Origin: Pisaster brevispinus
Taxonomy: Eukaryota; Echinodermata; Asteroidea; Forcipulatida; Asteriidae
Length of the DNA: 64,000 nucleotides
Direction of reading: 5' to 3'
Assembly (NCBI GenBank): GCA_023634235.1
Contig: JAMKCF010000015.1
Coordinates: 12,124,087 to 12,188,086, forward strand
Numbering within the stretch: the first letter of the stretch is position 1; every line of letters starts with the position of its first letter. Shown here in pieces: positions 23,746 to 35,764 of the stretch. Both the position numbers and the translations under genes were made by a program. Below the pieces are notes generated by a model. That model searched no databases. It was not told where the DNA came from and saw only the letters and a list, made by a program, of their open reading frames with translations.

Positions 23746-23772
23746 CTTTTTTTTTTTTTTTTTTTTTTTTTA
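23746..23772. repeat. Poly(T) tract
   Basis: About 26 consecutive T residues. It could be the tail of a minus-strand retrocopy, but no source sequence was identified. Confidence 0.8.
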
Positions 23773-24209
23773 AACCTTCGGACAAAGCACATAAAATTAT
23801 ACATTTAAAGTTGTCCAGGTCAAGACAAAAGTTTTAAAAACTGTCATCATAATCCCAGTTTTCATAAGTAAGATCGTATTGTGTGCGTTAAGCGAACTAC
23901 CACTCATTTCAACGAACAAGTCTCACGAGTAAATTTGTAAAGCGAACTAACCCCCCCCCCTCCCTCCCCATATCAAGGAACAGGTATCAAAAGTTATTGT
24001 GTTAAGTTTAGTGAGCCTCATTTTGACTAAGCGACGCACAAAAACAATAACAACAACAACAACTTACAAAAAAACTAAAACATAAAATAGAAACGAACAC
24101 TCGCTTCCAAAAGGCTACAAGATACAATGCCACCTTAAACTTAGAAAACGATTGAAGCATGACAACTTGATTTAGTTTCAGTTTTTGTGTATAGCAAAAG
24201 ACGGACACA

Positions 24210-25500
24210 ATGGAGGCCAAAGCAACATTTGGGACATTTTCGAGGACTCGGAGTCCTGAGAATCAGATAGTGGAGAGCTTTGAAAAGCTTTTTAAGAGTG
24301 ATTCGGACGACATTGAATGTACTGTACACAAGTGTGCGGTAACGAAGCACATGCACGCGACACTGGGTCTTACGACAGCAGTGAGGGGTATGGATCGGGC
24401 GATGGTCCCGATGAAAATCGACAGAAAACAGGCTTGGCGGCCGGTGATGCGGCGCTGAATCACGTCTTTGAGAGGGTCAGCAGTCATGATTGGTTAGTTG
24501 ATCTCAATCATGATCATGGTCAGCTTTTTTATGAAGATGAGGAATCGATCGCAGAACAAACTACGACTTGTACTGGACCACGGAATGCATGATGGAGGCG
24601 CCGGGGATACGATCCATCATGTCACGTGATCAGTTCCAGTTGATCCTCACTCTGTTCCATTGCACATATAACGAAAGGATTACGACACCTGGGGCCGATT
24701 TCACAAAGAGCTAAGATTGATCGTAACTGCAAATCAATCGTAGTTGCTTAGTAAAGTGTGATGTCACAATGTAAATTACTATGGTGATACTGACAATTTG
24801 TCTTACGATGGATTTTATTGCTTTGTGAAATCGACCCCAGAAGAACAGGCGAGGTAAAGCAAAACAACAAAATAATGGTTCTCCTGGTGGCACGATGGCA
24901 ATATGCCTACTATCAAGCTCGAGAAATCCCCATTGACGAAACCATCATTCCAATAAAGAGCCGTACTGACATGAAGGTGTTTAAGCCATACAAGCCCCAC
25001 AAGTCGGGCTTAAATTGTTGGAATTTAGCGAAGGCGAGAACTGGCTATGATTGGAACTCAGACCTATACCAAGGCAAACGGAACAACGACACAGAGGTTG
25101 GGCTGTATTCCAAAGTAGTGACAACTTTTTGTCAGCCCATTTACAATAGGGGAAACAATGTTGTTTTCCTTTACCAGCCCTGTTTCAAGAGCTCAGTATG
25201 CATGGTCTTGGGGCATGTGGCACACTGCGTGTAAATCGAATCGGCACTCCAGAGGTCATCAAGAAAATGAAATTGAAAAAAGGTGACCCCCTCAACACTG
25301 CCCGGGATGGCAACTCACAGTTTTTGTCATGGTTTTACAAGCGGCATGGGAATGTCTTAGCCACTGTACAAAACGACATGACTTTCAGGAAACAAGTGCG
25401 AGCACAAGGTCAGCAACAGCCAAGGGAAGTAGACAAACCGGTGGCAATTGAAAGCTAGACAGAGTACATGGGGGAGTCGACAGGGCCGACCACGGTATGA
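24210..25500 (+). pseudogene. piggyBac-type transposase, decayed
   Basis: An N-terminal acidic frame precedes a segment with YYQAREIPIDETIIPIKSR followed by KPYKPHKSGLNCW and GYDWNSDLYQGK. This is the first catalytic region of piggyBac DDE transposases, with the Asp in IDE. Another frame has ACGTLRVNRIG, and 25465-25500 resembles a broken VDRAD motif. The parts lie in different frames, and a 152-bp MITE (24689-24840) interrupts the gene, so no active enzyme can be made. piggyBac enzymes move elements at TTAA sites; flanking TTAA ends were not identified. Confidence 0.8.
24689..24840. mobile_element. MITE inserted in the piggyBac relic
   Basis: The ends are ctggggccgatttcacaaag and ctttgtgaaatcgaccccag, an almost perfect 20-bp inverted repeat around a 152-bp element. 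The interior is AT-rich and non-coding. It interrupts the transposase-related reading frame. Confidence 0.8.
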
Positions 25501-26651
25501 GGTGAGCTTTGTCAATAGCTAAATTGTATGGAAATTATTCAAGCCCGACAAGCGTCAACGGCTAGAACAATAACGTTTCGATATCATACAAAGTCTTCTT
25601 GAAGGTTATGTCAGGTCGGGGGGGGGGGACCTGGACGGAGGAGCATCGATATGCCCAGCAGGTTGAACGAGTGACAGTTTCTGGGCATCACAACGAATTT
25701 GACACCAGATGGACGTCCATCCAAGTCTGATTGCATCGTCTGCTGTAAATGCAAGGTAAAACGTCACTAGACGGAACCCTTTTGCATTGAACGTCAAAAA
25801 CCGATGTGTACAGCCCCTTGCTTTAGGCGTTATCTTACCCTTGTAGACTTCAAGACTGACTGTACTGAGGGCTATCACAAATAACTGGACCTTGAAATTT
25901 CACCGCATCAAATCAAACACAAACCTGTAGTTTGCTTCCATTTAACTTTTCTCACTAGTTCAATGAAATGCAAATTAAATCCACTGTACTAATGTACAAA
26001 AAATTGTATTACTAATCCTTTTTTTGACAATTTTTCTTTCTTTTTTTCCTTGCATAATTATACAAGGTATACATATGTTTTTTGGGTTTTTTTTGCAACG
26101 AAGAAACCGTTACTTGTTTTGTGTCCATGGATGTTGTTTAAACATCAGTATATTCGATGATGAACAAGATAATCAATCAGATATTTGTTTTGGTTGCATA
26201 ATGTAACAATAGATTACTGCAAACTGTATTATGCAGCACAATGAGAATGCAATAATGATTTGACCAATTTTCTGTGAGCTGAGTTGCTTTACTTTTGTTG
26301 ATTCTGTATTTACATGTACTATGTAGTGTGAAGAAAAAAATGCAAACTTATGAAGCACACGTTTATTTACAAATCATTGGTAATGAAATAATCGTATCTC
26401 GGTTATTCTTTATCCAAAAACCTGAATCTGTACTTCATTGGATTGGAAACTAAATGCTCACTAGAATCCTTTTTTTTGCATTTTTGCCTAAAACACTTAT
26501 TTCACAGAGTGAAATGCTTTGGGAAAATGTATGTGCATTTTATATAGCGTCGCATAGGAAATACAGCACCAGGGTGTGTGGTAGTCTCACGTCTTATACT
26601 TGTAGGGTACCGTAACTGCAAAAGCGCAAAGCGTGGGGGATGGCTAATTGA
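25501..26651. other. Gene-free stretch after the piggyBac relic
   Basis: The first ~400 bp may contain the decayed C-terminal part of the transposase region. Beyond that nothing is recognised. Confidence 0.3.
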
Positions 26652-26659
26652 ATATCCAT

Positions 26660-26981
26660 CAAGGGCGTCGATCGCTGCTGAAAAGTAAGGGGGGACGGGC
26701 GAGCAAGTCTTGAAAAATACATCTAACATAATAGGCCCAAAATACCATTCTGCGCGTGGTCAGAAAAAAAAATTAAAATGAAAAAAACATTTCACCGTTT
26801 GTTCGCTATTATTAATTTTAACAACAATTCAAGAAAATGGTGTATATTTTTATAGTTTTGTTGTATATTTTTGTAATGAACAGTCAATCAAAAAGTGAGG
26901 GGGATATCTGATATGCTGTCCCCTCCAGTCTAAAAAGTGAGGGGGACATGTCCCCCCGTCCCCCACACATCGACGCCCTTG
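26660..26981. mobile_element. hAT-type MITE with perfect 8-bp target duplication
   Basis: The element starts caagggcgtcgat and ends atcgacgcccttg (perfect 13-bp inverted repeat). Both sides carry atatccat (26652-26659 and 26982-26989). The interior is AT-rich with subterminal G/C runs and no transposase. The 8-bp duplication and end sequence fit hAT transposons. Confidence 0.9.
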
Positions 26982-27350
26982 ATATCCATATTTAATTATC
27001 TTCTGAATTTCGGGCTGCAATTTGTATTATTAGGTGGTAAGAGTGATACAGACATCCAGCCAGAGACGTCTCTGTTGTTAAACGAGGCGGCGATACGCTT
27101 GGTTAAAATCCGATATTTAACTTTAAGGTTTTAGCTCCGCCAAAATGTGTACCTAATTTATTAGCCCCGCAAAAACGTGTATCGAATGTCAACCAATCAG
27201 ACAGCGGCTCACCTGGGCGTCACATATTGCTGTGTTTACCTGATTGGCTTAAAATTACGTCATCCTTCTAGTCATCAACTGGATGGCATTTTTGCTTTAG
27301 GTCTGTCTAAGATTCACCTCAATGCTCATAAATTTGTTTCATCTTCCATA

Positions 27351-27396
27351 ATGGACGGAGCGGTGCTTGTCTTACTAATGACAGCTACTTTATCAG
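27351..27396 (+). CDS. Gene 1 exon A: signal peptide
   Basis: ATG followed by a hydrophobic run, ending in phase 1 at a gtatga donor. The counterpart in gene 2 (49862-49907) has the same length, the same phase and a matching donor (tcag|gtatg). That makes this ATG the likely start. Confidence 0.7.
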
Positions 27397-28846
27397 GTAT
27401 GATTTCCATTTGTTTTTCAGACACACTAACAAGAAGTAAATTAACTGAATAAGTGGAAAATCTAATTTGAACTGTTGGTTTGGTGAGGAATCATAAAAGC
27501 TGATTACTTTTCCCTCGGCTCTTTTTTTCAAAAAGCACTTGGTACAGTTATACTGTTTGATCCTTTTTTACATCCATATTTTAAAATGTACGTGAGTGGA
27601 CTACGGCAGGGAAAAGTTGGTTTTCAAAGGAATGTAAAACTGTTTTAATTCTGTTTCCATTGTTTTCATTACGTTTCCATTGGTGTTGCTTGCGTTTAAA
27701 ATTATTCTTCCGATGCACCTTCTAAAAAGAAAAGCGACAATTTTGTCAAGACGTGGTTGTATATTCTAAAAGTTTCGTCTAGTATGCTCTACTAGTGGTC
27801 GCATTTGTTCTTGTCCCCGGGTAACCCAGTTGAAATGTAGACTGTTTAAATTACCAATAAAAGTAAAACTATGTATTTTACCAGCCTAAGGGTGATATTT
27901 CAAACTTTTCTAAAATTAGTTTTCCTTTTACACCGGGACCAATGTATTTGTTTGTGCAGTCAAGGCAGATTATGGGAAATGCAAACATAAACTACAGTTT
28001 AGATGGTCTGAAGCGCCCCTAGACAAACAACTTTATAAAACACAGCTTTAAAACGGTAAATAGTGGCTGGTAAATACGCATTGGCGCTGTCCAATGCAGT
28101 GACACTTTGTGAATGCTGTCTTAAAGCCATAGATTTGCAAGCATTTTTTTCTACAAAGTTTATGGGTGGGGTCATTGTTAGTTATTATATCCGCCATGTT
28201 GGTCTTTGTGACCGGGGAATGTGGTGGGTGATTATGTTGGTGTGACCAATTGAGTCATTTTTGACGATTGCGTCATTAGAGGTGTGGGTAAAGTGGACCG
28301 CGAGGATATTTTCTCAGATCCTCTTCTAAGCGAAAACGTGTTTTCATGTCTCAATTTCGGGCAATCTTCAGTTGTGGATTTGGGTGATTCTTAATTAATC
28401 AATGGGTCTCAAGTCTAGTGACAGACAATTTTGGGGTTGCTGCCTTTCAGATCAGAGTGAGGGTTGTGTGATTTTGAAACAGTTAAATCTTGACCATGGG
28501 TTAACTGTTCCTCTTTTTAAGGACGATAGGATGTTAAGCGTTTCATCAGGATCATCAATAAATCCAGAGTCGTGTTGAATATGATTGAGCTGTTGAGAGG
28601 ATGAGTCGGTTGGACTCTGGTTTAATTTACCTTTGCTAATTTGTTATCTTATGTTTTGTTGTTTTCTGTGTGCAAAGAAGGGGGAAGATTCCAGAGCGCC
28701 ACGAGCGTCATGCCTGACGGGCCTAAACGCTCTATATGAGGCCATTGTTATTATTTATTATCAAGAACCAGTGTTTGCTGATTGCTTTGTTTAAGTCTCC
28801 ATGGTTGATGTATGTATTATGTGTTGTGCTTAAGACAATTCGGGTT

Positions 28847-28877
<31 letters not shown>

Positions 28878-31800
28878 TTGTAAGAGCGACTAAGTTGTTA
28901 AACTACTACAAACATGTGTGAAGTTAACTGTTATTAGGCTTGCTACTGTTTGACAACGTTCGTTTGTCTCTTTGCTGTAGTCCAATATTCAGGTTTTTTT
29001 TTTTAATAATTGTTTTCTTTTGCGCTTGGCTAGTTTCCTGTTTTTCTATAGATTACGAAAACCACGTAGTTAGTAAGTCTTGTGCAATCAAGTTTGCTAC
29101 AACGGAATGGAGTATGATCTCAACTCTAACAATCCACACCGATGGGTCTTACCGTACGAAGATCCATGCGAGTATGCTGCTGTACTCGGCGGACTGACTA
29201 CTCCAAATGTATCTAACAAACAGGGGGCGCCCTTTTACCTAGATAAGATTACCATTAGACTGCTTAAATTCTTCGGCTGTCAAAATGAAGCAAAGGTAAA
29301 CAAACACAAAAACATGATTGATATTGAGGTCAAATCTAGCCCGCATTGTCACAACAAAAAAAATCGATTTAATGCTTTTTTACCTTTAATTATGTTTACT
29401 ACAAAACGAGGTATAAAACACGCCTGAGTGTCGTATAGATGGCCCTTGTTTATTAAAAAAAAACTGTGTTTGGCTGTTGGAGTTATAGTGTATGTCCCTA
29501 AAATAGAACATTGACCCCCAAAAAGCTAACGACCGAAAGGGGTGGGAAAATAGATTTGTGTTTGTTTGTTTGTGTTTTTTTCGGGGGGGGGGGGGCGTCA
29601 TTGGAACTGGGGGTCATTGACCCGAACTTTGCTCAAAGTAGTTCTTGTTTGGTATCAAATGAAAGGGAAATGCTTTTTAAATACTGATGGTGATGTTTAT
29701 TTGTCTTTTTATCCTCCTGTGAAAAGTTACACTTGGTTGAAGACGTGGTGCTGGTAAACAATGTATCAGCAAGCACTTTAATTGTCTTCAATGTAAATTG
29801 TTTTGTACAGTCTGTGTAGAGATGGGAATCATAGTGGGACTATAACTGAAGTAGTCCCAGTTGACATCATTCTATGCACAAGGGACAATCATGCATGCCT
29901 TAAAGATATTAGGGGTCCACACAGGACAGGAAACTGGGGGATTAATTACCCTGTTATCTGATCCCACTGCCTTACATTACAGAACGTTGTATTGTTTATT
30001 TATTTAAAAAATAATAATAATAATAGTAAAAACAACACTGGGTACTTAATTATATAGAGCTTTATCACACCCATACGGGCGTATCAAAGCGCCCAGTATT
30101 TTTATCCTGCAAGGTTTGTGGAGCTACATGTTGAAGTACGACACCTATACCTTGATAGCACAATGGTTTACAAGGTGCTGTGGCGCAACATGCAGCCAAT
30201 CAGACCAGAAACACCGGGGCAAACCCCTTCTCTTTACGATAAGTGAACTGGGTTATTTTACTTGCATTAGACAAAACATGGGATGTACAGCTTCACGTCC
30301 CATCCAAGGGCTCAGCAATAATGGTTAAGTGTCTTGCTCAAGGAAACAATAATGTCACGGCTGGGACTCGAACCCACACTCTGCTAGTCAGAAACACCAG
30401 AGTTTGTGTTCAGTGTTCTTATCCGCTCGGCCACGACATGCCAGGACAAAAATGACATCGTACTTGGGCCCTGTGCAAGCAAGTCATGAGATGAGACCAT
30501 ATATCACCAGTAAAACCATTTCGATGGTTTTCTGCATTGAATGCATCAAAGTACAATCGAAGACAAAATTAGGATCGGGACGCTCTCAAAATGTTTAAAC
30601 GCTTTCTCAAGAAGTTTTGGCAGTTGTGAGGCTTCCTCCCATGTTGAGTAAGAATCATGTATGGGAAGGCTTGTTTAAAAAACGTAAGAATAAGGCTTAA
30701 AGGCAAGCTTAAGAAAACAGGCATGCTTGTGTGGTGTGGGGTGGGGGACGTCAGAAAGGAGAGAGGGTGTGGAAAAAAAGAAACTGTGTGCTGCCTAGGC
30801 ACACAGTCTCTCGTTTATTCTAACGCCCCCTCCTTTCCCTCGAGCTCCGCCCCCACCCCTACACGCACCTGTTTTTCTGTTTTCGCCCTTAACCACGTTC
30901 ATTTTTCCACGTTCATTTTAAGCTTGACTTTCAATACTTGACTTTCACTCGACATGTGAAAAAGAAGCTTCATAACTGACAAATCTTCAAGCTTTTGAAC
31001 AATTTGAGTGCGTTTCGGTCTTCTTTTTCTCTATGCATGTTATTTGCAAAAAACTCTCACTATTTGATGCATAATGAATACTATCAAAATGTATTTCGTT
31101 GTCACACATGGTCTCAACTCATGACTTGCTTGCACACGGCAACATATAGTCTTTTAGACAAGATATCGCGTAATATCACAAGGCCAGACGGCTACTTAAG
31201 TCGGGGGATTTTATCACCTAACTGAATTGGGCTGGCGACCCAAATCAGTGGTCACCAAGGGCATGTTGCCTGGCTGGTAGAGCAGAATGTACTATTTCCC
31301 AATATTTTAAAAAATAATAGAGCCTTGCTCAAGGGCAGACGTGCCTTGACCGGGTTTCGAACCCACACTCTGCTGCTGATAATACCAGAGCTTGGGTCCG
31401 GTGAACTAGACCGCTTGGTCATGCAAGTCCCATGTATAACTTCACTTTTCCCTCTAAAAACAGAAACAGCTGGATAATCTTGTGTTACTGCTTGTGGAGT
31501 GTGCGACGGCCATCGCTCTACTAATGGAGCAGATTGAATAGATACAGAAGAACTTGCAGCGATGAAGAGGAAAGAGAATAGTCAAGCCTTTTGTTTTGGC
31601 TAAACTTGTAGGGCCTACAATGAGATTATTGTCATTTTAGACTGCTAAGCAGTATTTATGATCAACAAATTGTTTTCTTTGTAGTTAAAATGCCTTGAAC
31701 CATGTTTATATCAGCTTCGAAACGATGTAGTACACTTTGTTGGATACATAGTCACGTATTACGGAAGGTTCAATGTATTGTTCACATATAAATTGTGTAA

Positions 31801-32973
31801 TGAGCGTGCCGATTATTTGTTAACAAGCACCACGTTTTCAATCAATTGTAATTTTTCACTGGATGATAAAACGACCAAAAATAACTTCCAAGACTTTCTT
31901 TTCAATTTCCTTTCTTTCGATACATACACAACATACTTTGAGAAAAATTTGGGTCAACGACCCCTAGTTTCAATGACCCCCCTCATCAAAATCTTCCCCA
32001 CCCCTTATCGGTCCTTACCTATTTTGGGGGTAAATAGTGACTAGTATACCTACCTTTATCAGTTGAAATAAGCGTATGTAAAATTTGTTTCCCTAGTTTG
32101 CTAATTAAATGGCTAACTTGGGGTTACTAGCAGTCTGTTATCCGAAAACTCTACTCTCGAATACGTGTATTTGTGTCGGGAGTGGAAAGTACTCGTATCT
32201 GAGTACTCGGCCATTCTTGTTCTCGGCAGTATTCTCTTCTTGACTACAACGCGTTGGTTTATTAATGCGTTTTAACGAACAACCAATCTAGTCAAACGGC
32301 TTAGAGATACGTTTGAACAGTTTTCTTTTAATAGGCTGCATATAAGTCTGTTAGCTCGGTTTAGCAAATCGTTCGAACATTTAAGTTATACTTGGGTTTG
32401 GTTCAGTGTTAGGTTTGCCTGTTTAGTTATTCACTCGAACTGTTCAGTAAAATGAACGTTTTTGATAATCCAAAGCAGACAAGAGTTGTAGCAAAACGAC
32501 ATTGCCTCTGCATTTTCTCGATCAGATACAAGAACAGAAAATCCTCTATTTAAAGGCAAAAGGAGATTGTTTAACAGTTTCACGTTACCCGCTCAGACTA
32601 CTAAGGAGCTGTTTTGTAAAAAATATTCTCTTTTTGGTGGTTATTTGATTCATTTTGTTTCGCTTTATTGGGAGAGCGGTTGAGTAACAACTTAAAGCAG
32701 TCCCAGATAGTTCGGTAAACACACAAGCTTTGCCATGCCAGTGCAGTGGCTTAAAATCATCTGAATCACCGCGAGTCACCTCTTCATCGTCGGGCGCCAC
32801 GTTGTCACTATCCTCGCCCGGTGGCATTTTTTTTTCCCCAAACGACATTGCAATGATGTCCCATACGAACAGATAGGAATTATAGCGGCGTCTACAATGC
32901 GTGTACTGTGTATGTATATGTCTGTACTGTGTATGTATGTCGTTTGGGGAAACAAAATTCGCCACCCGATGGT

Positions 32974-33009
<36 letters not shown>

Positions 33010-35764
33010 CAGGACGAACGTGGGCAATTAACATAAATGGGCGTAGTAAACTTTACATTTGCCTTTGCACATGCGTACTTGGACGTAATAGTTGTAGGTT
33101 GAAATACACTCGAGAATATATTTACCTGTAATCGTGGACATGATTCAAGCTTTAGATCAGAGCAAGCGCTCCCAGCTGTACAATTCGCCATCATGCCTCC
33201 GTTGTCGTCGCCATGTGTCCGAAAGTAAAACTTATTGAGAAGAGTACGTATGCGCGAGGGTTTTTTACGGTCAAACACGCCAATTTTATGTTAATAGCCC
33301 ACGTTCGTCCTGGGAAAAAAAATACGCCGCCCGGTGCTATCAGAAATATTACTGAGTCTACGATGATTTATTCCTAACATGATCCCAACTGGAGTCGGAC
33401 ATCTTTCTCGAGTTGTAAGAAGTGGTGACAAACGACACGTGTTTTTCGCGATCTTTGCCACGTAGCGTCCCCCGTGTTTTTTCGTTGTTTTCGTTTTAAA
33501 ATATCAACAACCACGAATACTCGTATAATACGTGTTTATTTCGGACGACCCAAAAAGATAAACAAATCAACTGATATATTTTTTTGGCACAGCACAAACT
33601 GTTTTTATTACCAAACAGACATTGGTCTTCGACCAGTTGAAGCTGTACCGAATATGAACCTTCCCGCCTTTGCGTGAATTAGGCTTTTGCCTGGGAAAAA
33701 GGCAGCTAGCCTTTTAAACTTATGCCTTACTCATGGGTCGCCGCCAAGGTTCGTTCCAAAAAAAAGTGTGAGCCTTAAAAAAAGGCATCACGGCTGAGCT
33801 GACTTGGGTTCTTTGCCGGTCAAAGAGTTTATGCGATGAAATTAAATATATCAGCTACTAGATTTCAAAAACGGATTCAAATTGGAGTAGAAAACAATAA
33901 ACGCTCTAAGAATTACTTTGTTATCCAAAACAAGCAATATACAAAAGAAGGTCTCGGTACAGCTCAATTTGTTTTCTCAAACTATGTTGTTTTTGTTTAG
34001 ACAACACAGTTGATTTTCTCAAAATAATTGTTCTTACTAAATATTGTTTCATACCCCCATAAGGCGCTTCGTACTCATTCGTGATATGTGTCATGAAACT
34101 ATACAATATAATAGCTCTCATATTTATTTCATTTTTCTCTATCATTCATAAAACGTTGTAATGTTTGTTGCATATTCCATGTATAGAGTGTTCTGATCCC
34201 CAGCTTTTGGGTCTTGAAGATGGAACAATTCCTGATGAGAACATCAGTGCATCGAGTCGGTATGGAGCCGGGATTGGGCGATTAAACAAAATGTTTTGGA
34301 CTCCACAGTAAGTCACAACTGACATACTTTTAACAATAATAATCATAATGACAATCTGATCAGAACTTCCTTGAAAAGTCATGCCAATGACACAACTATT
34401 TTAGAAAATATCATATATAATTCCTTTAAAGTTAAAATAAATGGGTCTCACTTCGAAAGTAAAAATATTCTCGAATAAATCCACATCCAAAATAGCAACG
34501 AAGTTTGAATTCTGAAAGGACGCTTTGTCTTAACCATTCTAAATCACTGGTAGATGTTTAATTCTACATCAGGCGCTCTTGATATTAATACATCTACATG
34601 CTATCAATGACAACAGTGAAACATGGATTGTATAATCTTACCAAGAATTTACCACAATACCACACAAGAATCTTCAACATGTTGAATGTTGTTTGTTTAT
34701 TAATTAATCGATTTATACTTTATCACTTGTTTTACCATAATTTAGAACATGCTGCATTTGAATATTATTTCGACGGTTTTGTTATCGGTGACAACAATTT
34801 TTAAGTTGCAAAAACTGCCAAAAATAATCGAGGTTCATTTATATATATATTTTTTTTGACACTGTAATACCAAACTATAATTATTGCAAGCCTGAAAACT
34901 TACTGCCAAAAACTTTTGCATACTCAGTAATCATGCGTTGAAACTGTTTGATAAATCTGTTGGTGTACTTTACTGATACCCTTCTTAACAGTGGTTGTAT
35001 TCTCTATTGTGTTTCGAACAAAGGGAATCAGTTAATTCCTTGTTGGAGGTTGATCTCGGTGAGAGTAAAGTGGTGTCTGGTGTCATCACGCAAGGATGGG
35101 TGGCTCAATACAAGATGAAGTATAAAAAGTTACAGTCCTCTGGCTTTGACTACGTCATCAGTCGCAATGAAACCATCCAGGTACAACCATCCCTTAGGCC
35201 TAGCAGCTTATTTGTTAGTGGTTTTTGAGCTTGATTTGAAAAATAAAAACGACAATACGATTTATGGCGAGCAAAAACTAATTATTTCTACATCGTATTT
35301 GTTCGTTAAATTGAAAGCAATAAAACACAGTGTGTTTGCAATGTATAATTATTTACAGTTATAACATAAAAACGTGCACAAGAATTAAAAGACTCTAAAC
35401 ATCGCTTTTTGAATAGTTGACATTTGTATAGTTGACATTAAGCTACTTGCTATTTGCATTTTGTACAAAGATGTTACAAACGCTACACAAACCCCCTAAA
35501 AATACCTTGATGTAAATTTACATGTTTTTGTTTTATATAAATCCCGTCTAGGTATCAATAGTGTGATAACATTCATCTAAAAGCTACATTATTGTATATT
35601 ACATGCAGGTGTTCTTCTGTAAGATTATTGCGAATAGTAATACCCCAGTCACCAGTATGTTTGATCAGAGCATCGTGGCTACCGTAGTGCGTATTGAGCC
35701 TGTAGCGTTTATTGGAGATGTTGTCATTTTACGGCTGGAGTTGCTTGGATGTCACATCAACTGA
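27351..35764 (+). CDS. Secreted F5/8 type C (discoidin) domain protein, gene 1, five exons
   Basis: Exons: 27351-27396, 29078-29295, 34189-34307, 35024-35180 and 35609-35764. They sum to 696 bp, 231 codons plus stop. A 15-16-residue hydrophobic signal segment (MDGAVLVLLMTATLSV) is followed by a ~70-residue module of unknown fold with three Cys, then one F5/8C domain from the first Cys (CSDPQLLGLEDGTIPD) to the final GC pair. F5/8C domains bind carbohydrates or phospholipids outside the cell; the ligand here is unknown. Introns are GT-AG. The exon B/C junction is phase 0, whereas the paralogue at 49.9-63 kb uses phase 1. Introns hold SINEs and inverted repeats. Expression cannot be judged from sequence, but no frame-breaking change was found. 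Confidence 0.75.
27397..29077 (+). other. Gene 1 intron 1
   Basis: Contains a poly(T) tract at about 28850-28877 and, on the minus strand near 28728-28815, a PLE-like piece encoding LNKAISKHWFLI (compare LNKAIKQHWFLI at 50.9 kb). No other gene is seen. Confidence 0.5.
29078..29295 (+). CDS. Gene 1 exon B: uncharacterised Cys-containing module
   Basis: The frame opens with VLCNQVCYNGMEYDL and ends KFFGCQNEAK. The start is set by the stop codon at 29074 and by alignment with exon B of gene 2. 58 of 66 residues are shared with that copy. The three shared Cys lie in VCYNG, DPCEY and FFGCQ; this copy has a fourth in LCNQ. I recognise no known domain. Confidence 0.75.
30013..30445 (-). mobile_element. 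tRNA-derived SINE with LINE-like tail
   Basis: The minus strand begins with a tRNA-like head: A-box tggccgagcgg and B-box ggttcgagtcc, with an extended variable arm as in Leu/Ser tRNAs. It continues through 'ccttgagcaagacact' and ends 'gggcgctttgatacgccc' plus an (ATT)n-type tail. The tail resembles that of the CR1/L2-type LINE, its likely mobilising partner. Confidence 0.7.
31320..31435 (-). mobile_element. tRNA-derived SINE, second copy (truncated)
   Basis: The minus strand has a tgaccaagcggt A-box-like tract, gggttcgaaaccc B-box and ttgagcaagg, closely resembling the SINE at 30.4 kb. The 3' tail is missing. Confidence 0.6.
32150..32470. repeat. Block shared with intron 2 of gene 2 (60.62-60.96 kb)
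   Basis: Long stretches agree with 60620-60960 in the same orientation (e.g. gtcaaacggcttagagatac, gtttattaatgcgttt). It is the homologous intron piece retained from the segmental duplication that made the two genes. Confidence 0.75.
32815..33345. repeat. Nested inverted repeats with poly(T) tract
   Basis: cccggtggc...ccccaaacgaca (32817-32848) pairs with tgtcgtttgggg...gccaccc (32938-32968). aggacgaacgtgggcaatta (33012 onward) pairs with taatagcccacgttcgtcct (near 33293-33312). About 35 T residues lie at 32975-33009. It looks like one MITE-like palindromic element nested in or beside another. An acidic open frame on the minus strand starting near 32828 is probably incidental. Confidence 0.55.
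33675..33835. repeat. Dispersed repeat, inverse copy of 17.51-17.66 kb
   Basis: Shares cggctgagctgact and aaaaaggcagctagcc with the reverse complement of the earlier copy. No coding content. Confidence 0.5.
34189..34307 (+). CDS. Gene 1 exon C: start of F5/8C domain
   Basis: Encodes LGLEDGTIPDENISASS, the canonical opening of discoidin/F5/8C domains after the first disulphide Cys. The acceptor is tatagag; the AG used in gene 2 (cccag) is lost here. The donor is gtaagt in phase 2. Confidence 0.75.
35024..35180 (+). CDS. Gene 1 exon D: F5/8C core
   Basis: 157 bp, the same length as exon D of gene 2. It encodes LLEVDLGESKVVSGVITQGW, matching the conserved W/L-LEVDLG and VxGVITQG strands. The acceptor aacaaag at 35017-35023 gives the phase required by exon C. 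Confidence 0.8.
35609..35764 (+). CDS. Gene 1 exon E: F5/8C end and stop
   Basis: Encodes NTPVTSMFDQSIVATVVRI and ends LELLGCHIN plus stop. This is the conserved F5/8C C-terminus (NxxTPVxxxF, VRI, ELLGC). The acceptor is catgcag. Confidence 0.85.
   Translation: MFFCKIIANSNTPVTSMFDQSIVATVVRIEPVAFIGDVVILRLELLGCHIN

Larger units (their letters stand above)
29296..34188 (+). other. Gene 1 intron 2, enlarged by insertions
   Basis: At 4.9 kb it is over five times the matching intron of gene 2 (0.9 kb). The first ~150 bp and 32150-32470 correspond to the gene 2 intron. The extra sequence includes two tRNA-derived SINEs, a T-rich inverted-repeat element and the dispersed repeat at 33.7 kb. Confidence 0.6.

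Noticed and set aside
30351..30445. A functional Leu/Ser tRNA gene on the minus strand
   Set aside because: A- and B-boxes are present, but the acceptor stem does not close and the sequence continues into a SINE body and LINE-type tail.
32585..32828. Acidic minus-strand ORF starting MPPGEDSDNVAPDDEE as a host first exon
   Set aside because: It begins within an inverted-repeat element, has no recognised domain, and no following exon was found.
34991..35023. Starting exon D at 'acag|tggttg' (34991) in gene 1 and the equivalent in gene 2
   Set aside because: That acceptor is out of phase with exon C in both genes. The later acceptor aacaaag gives the right phase and the better F5/8C alignment.
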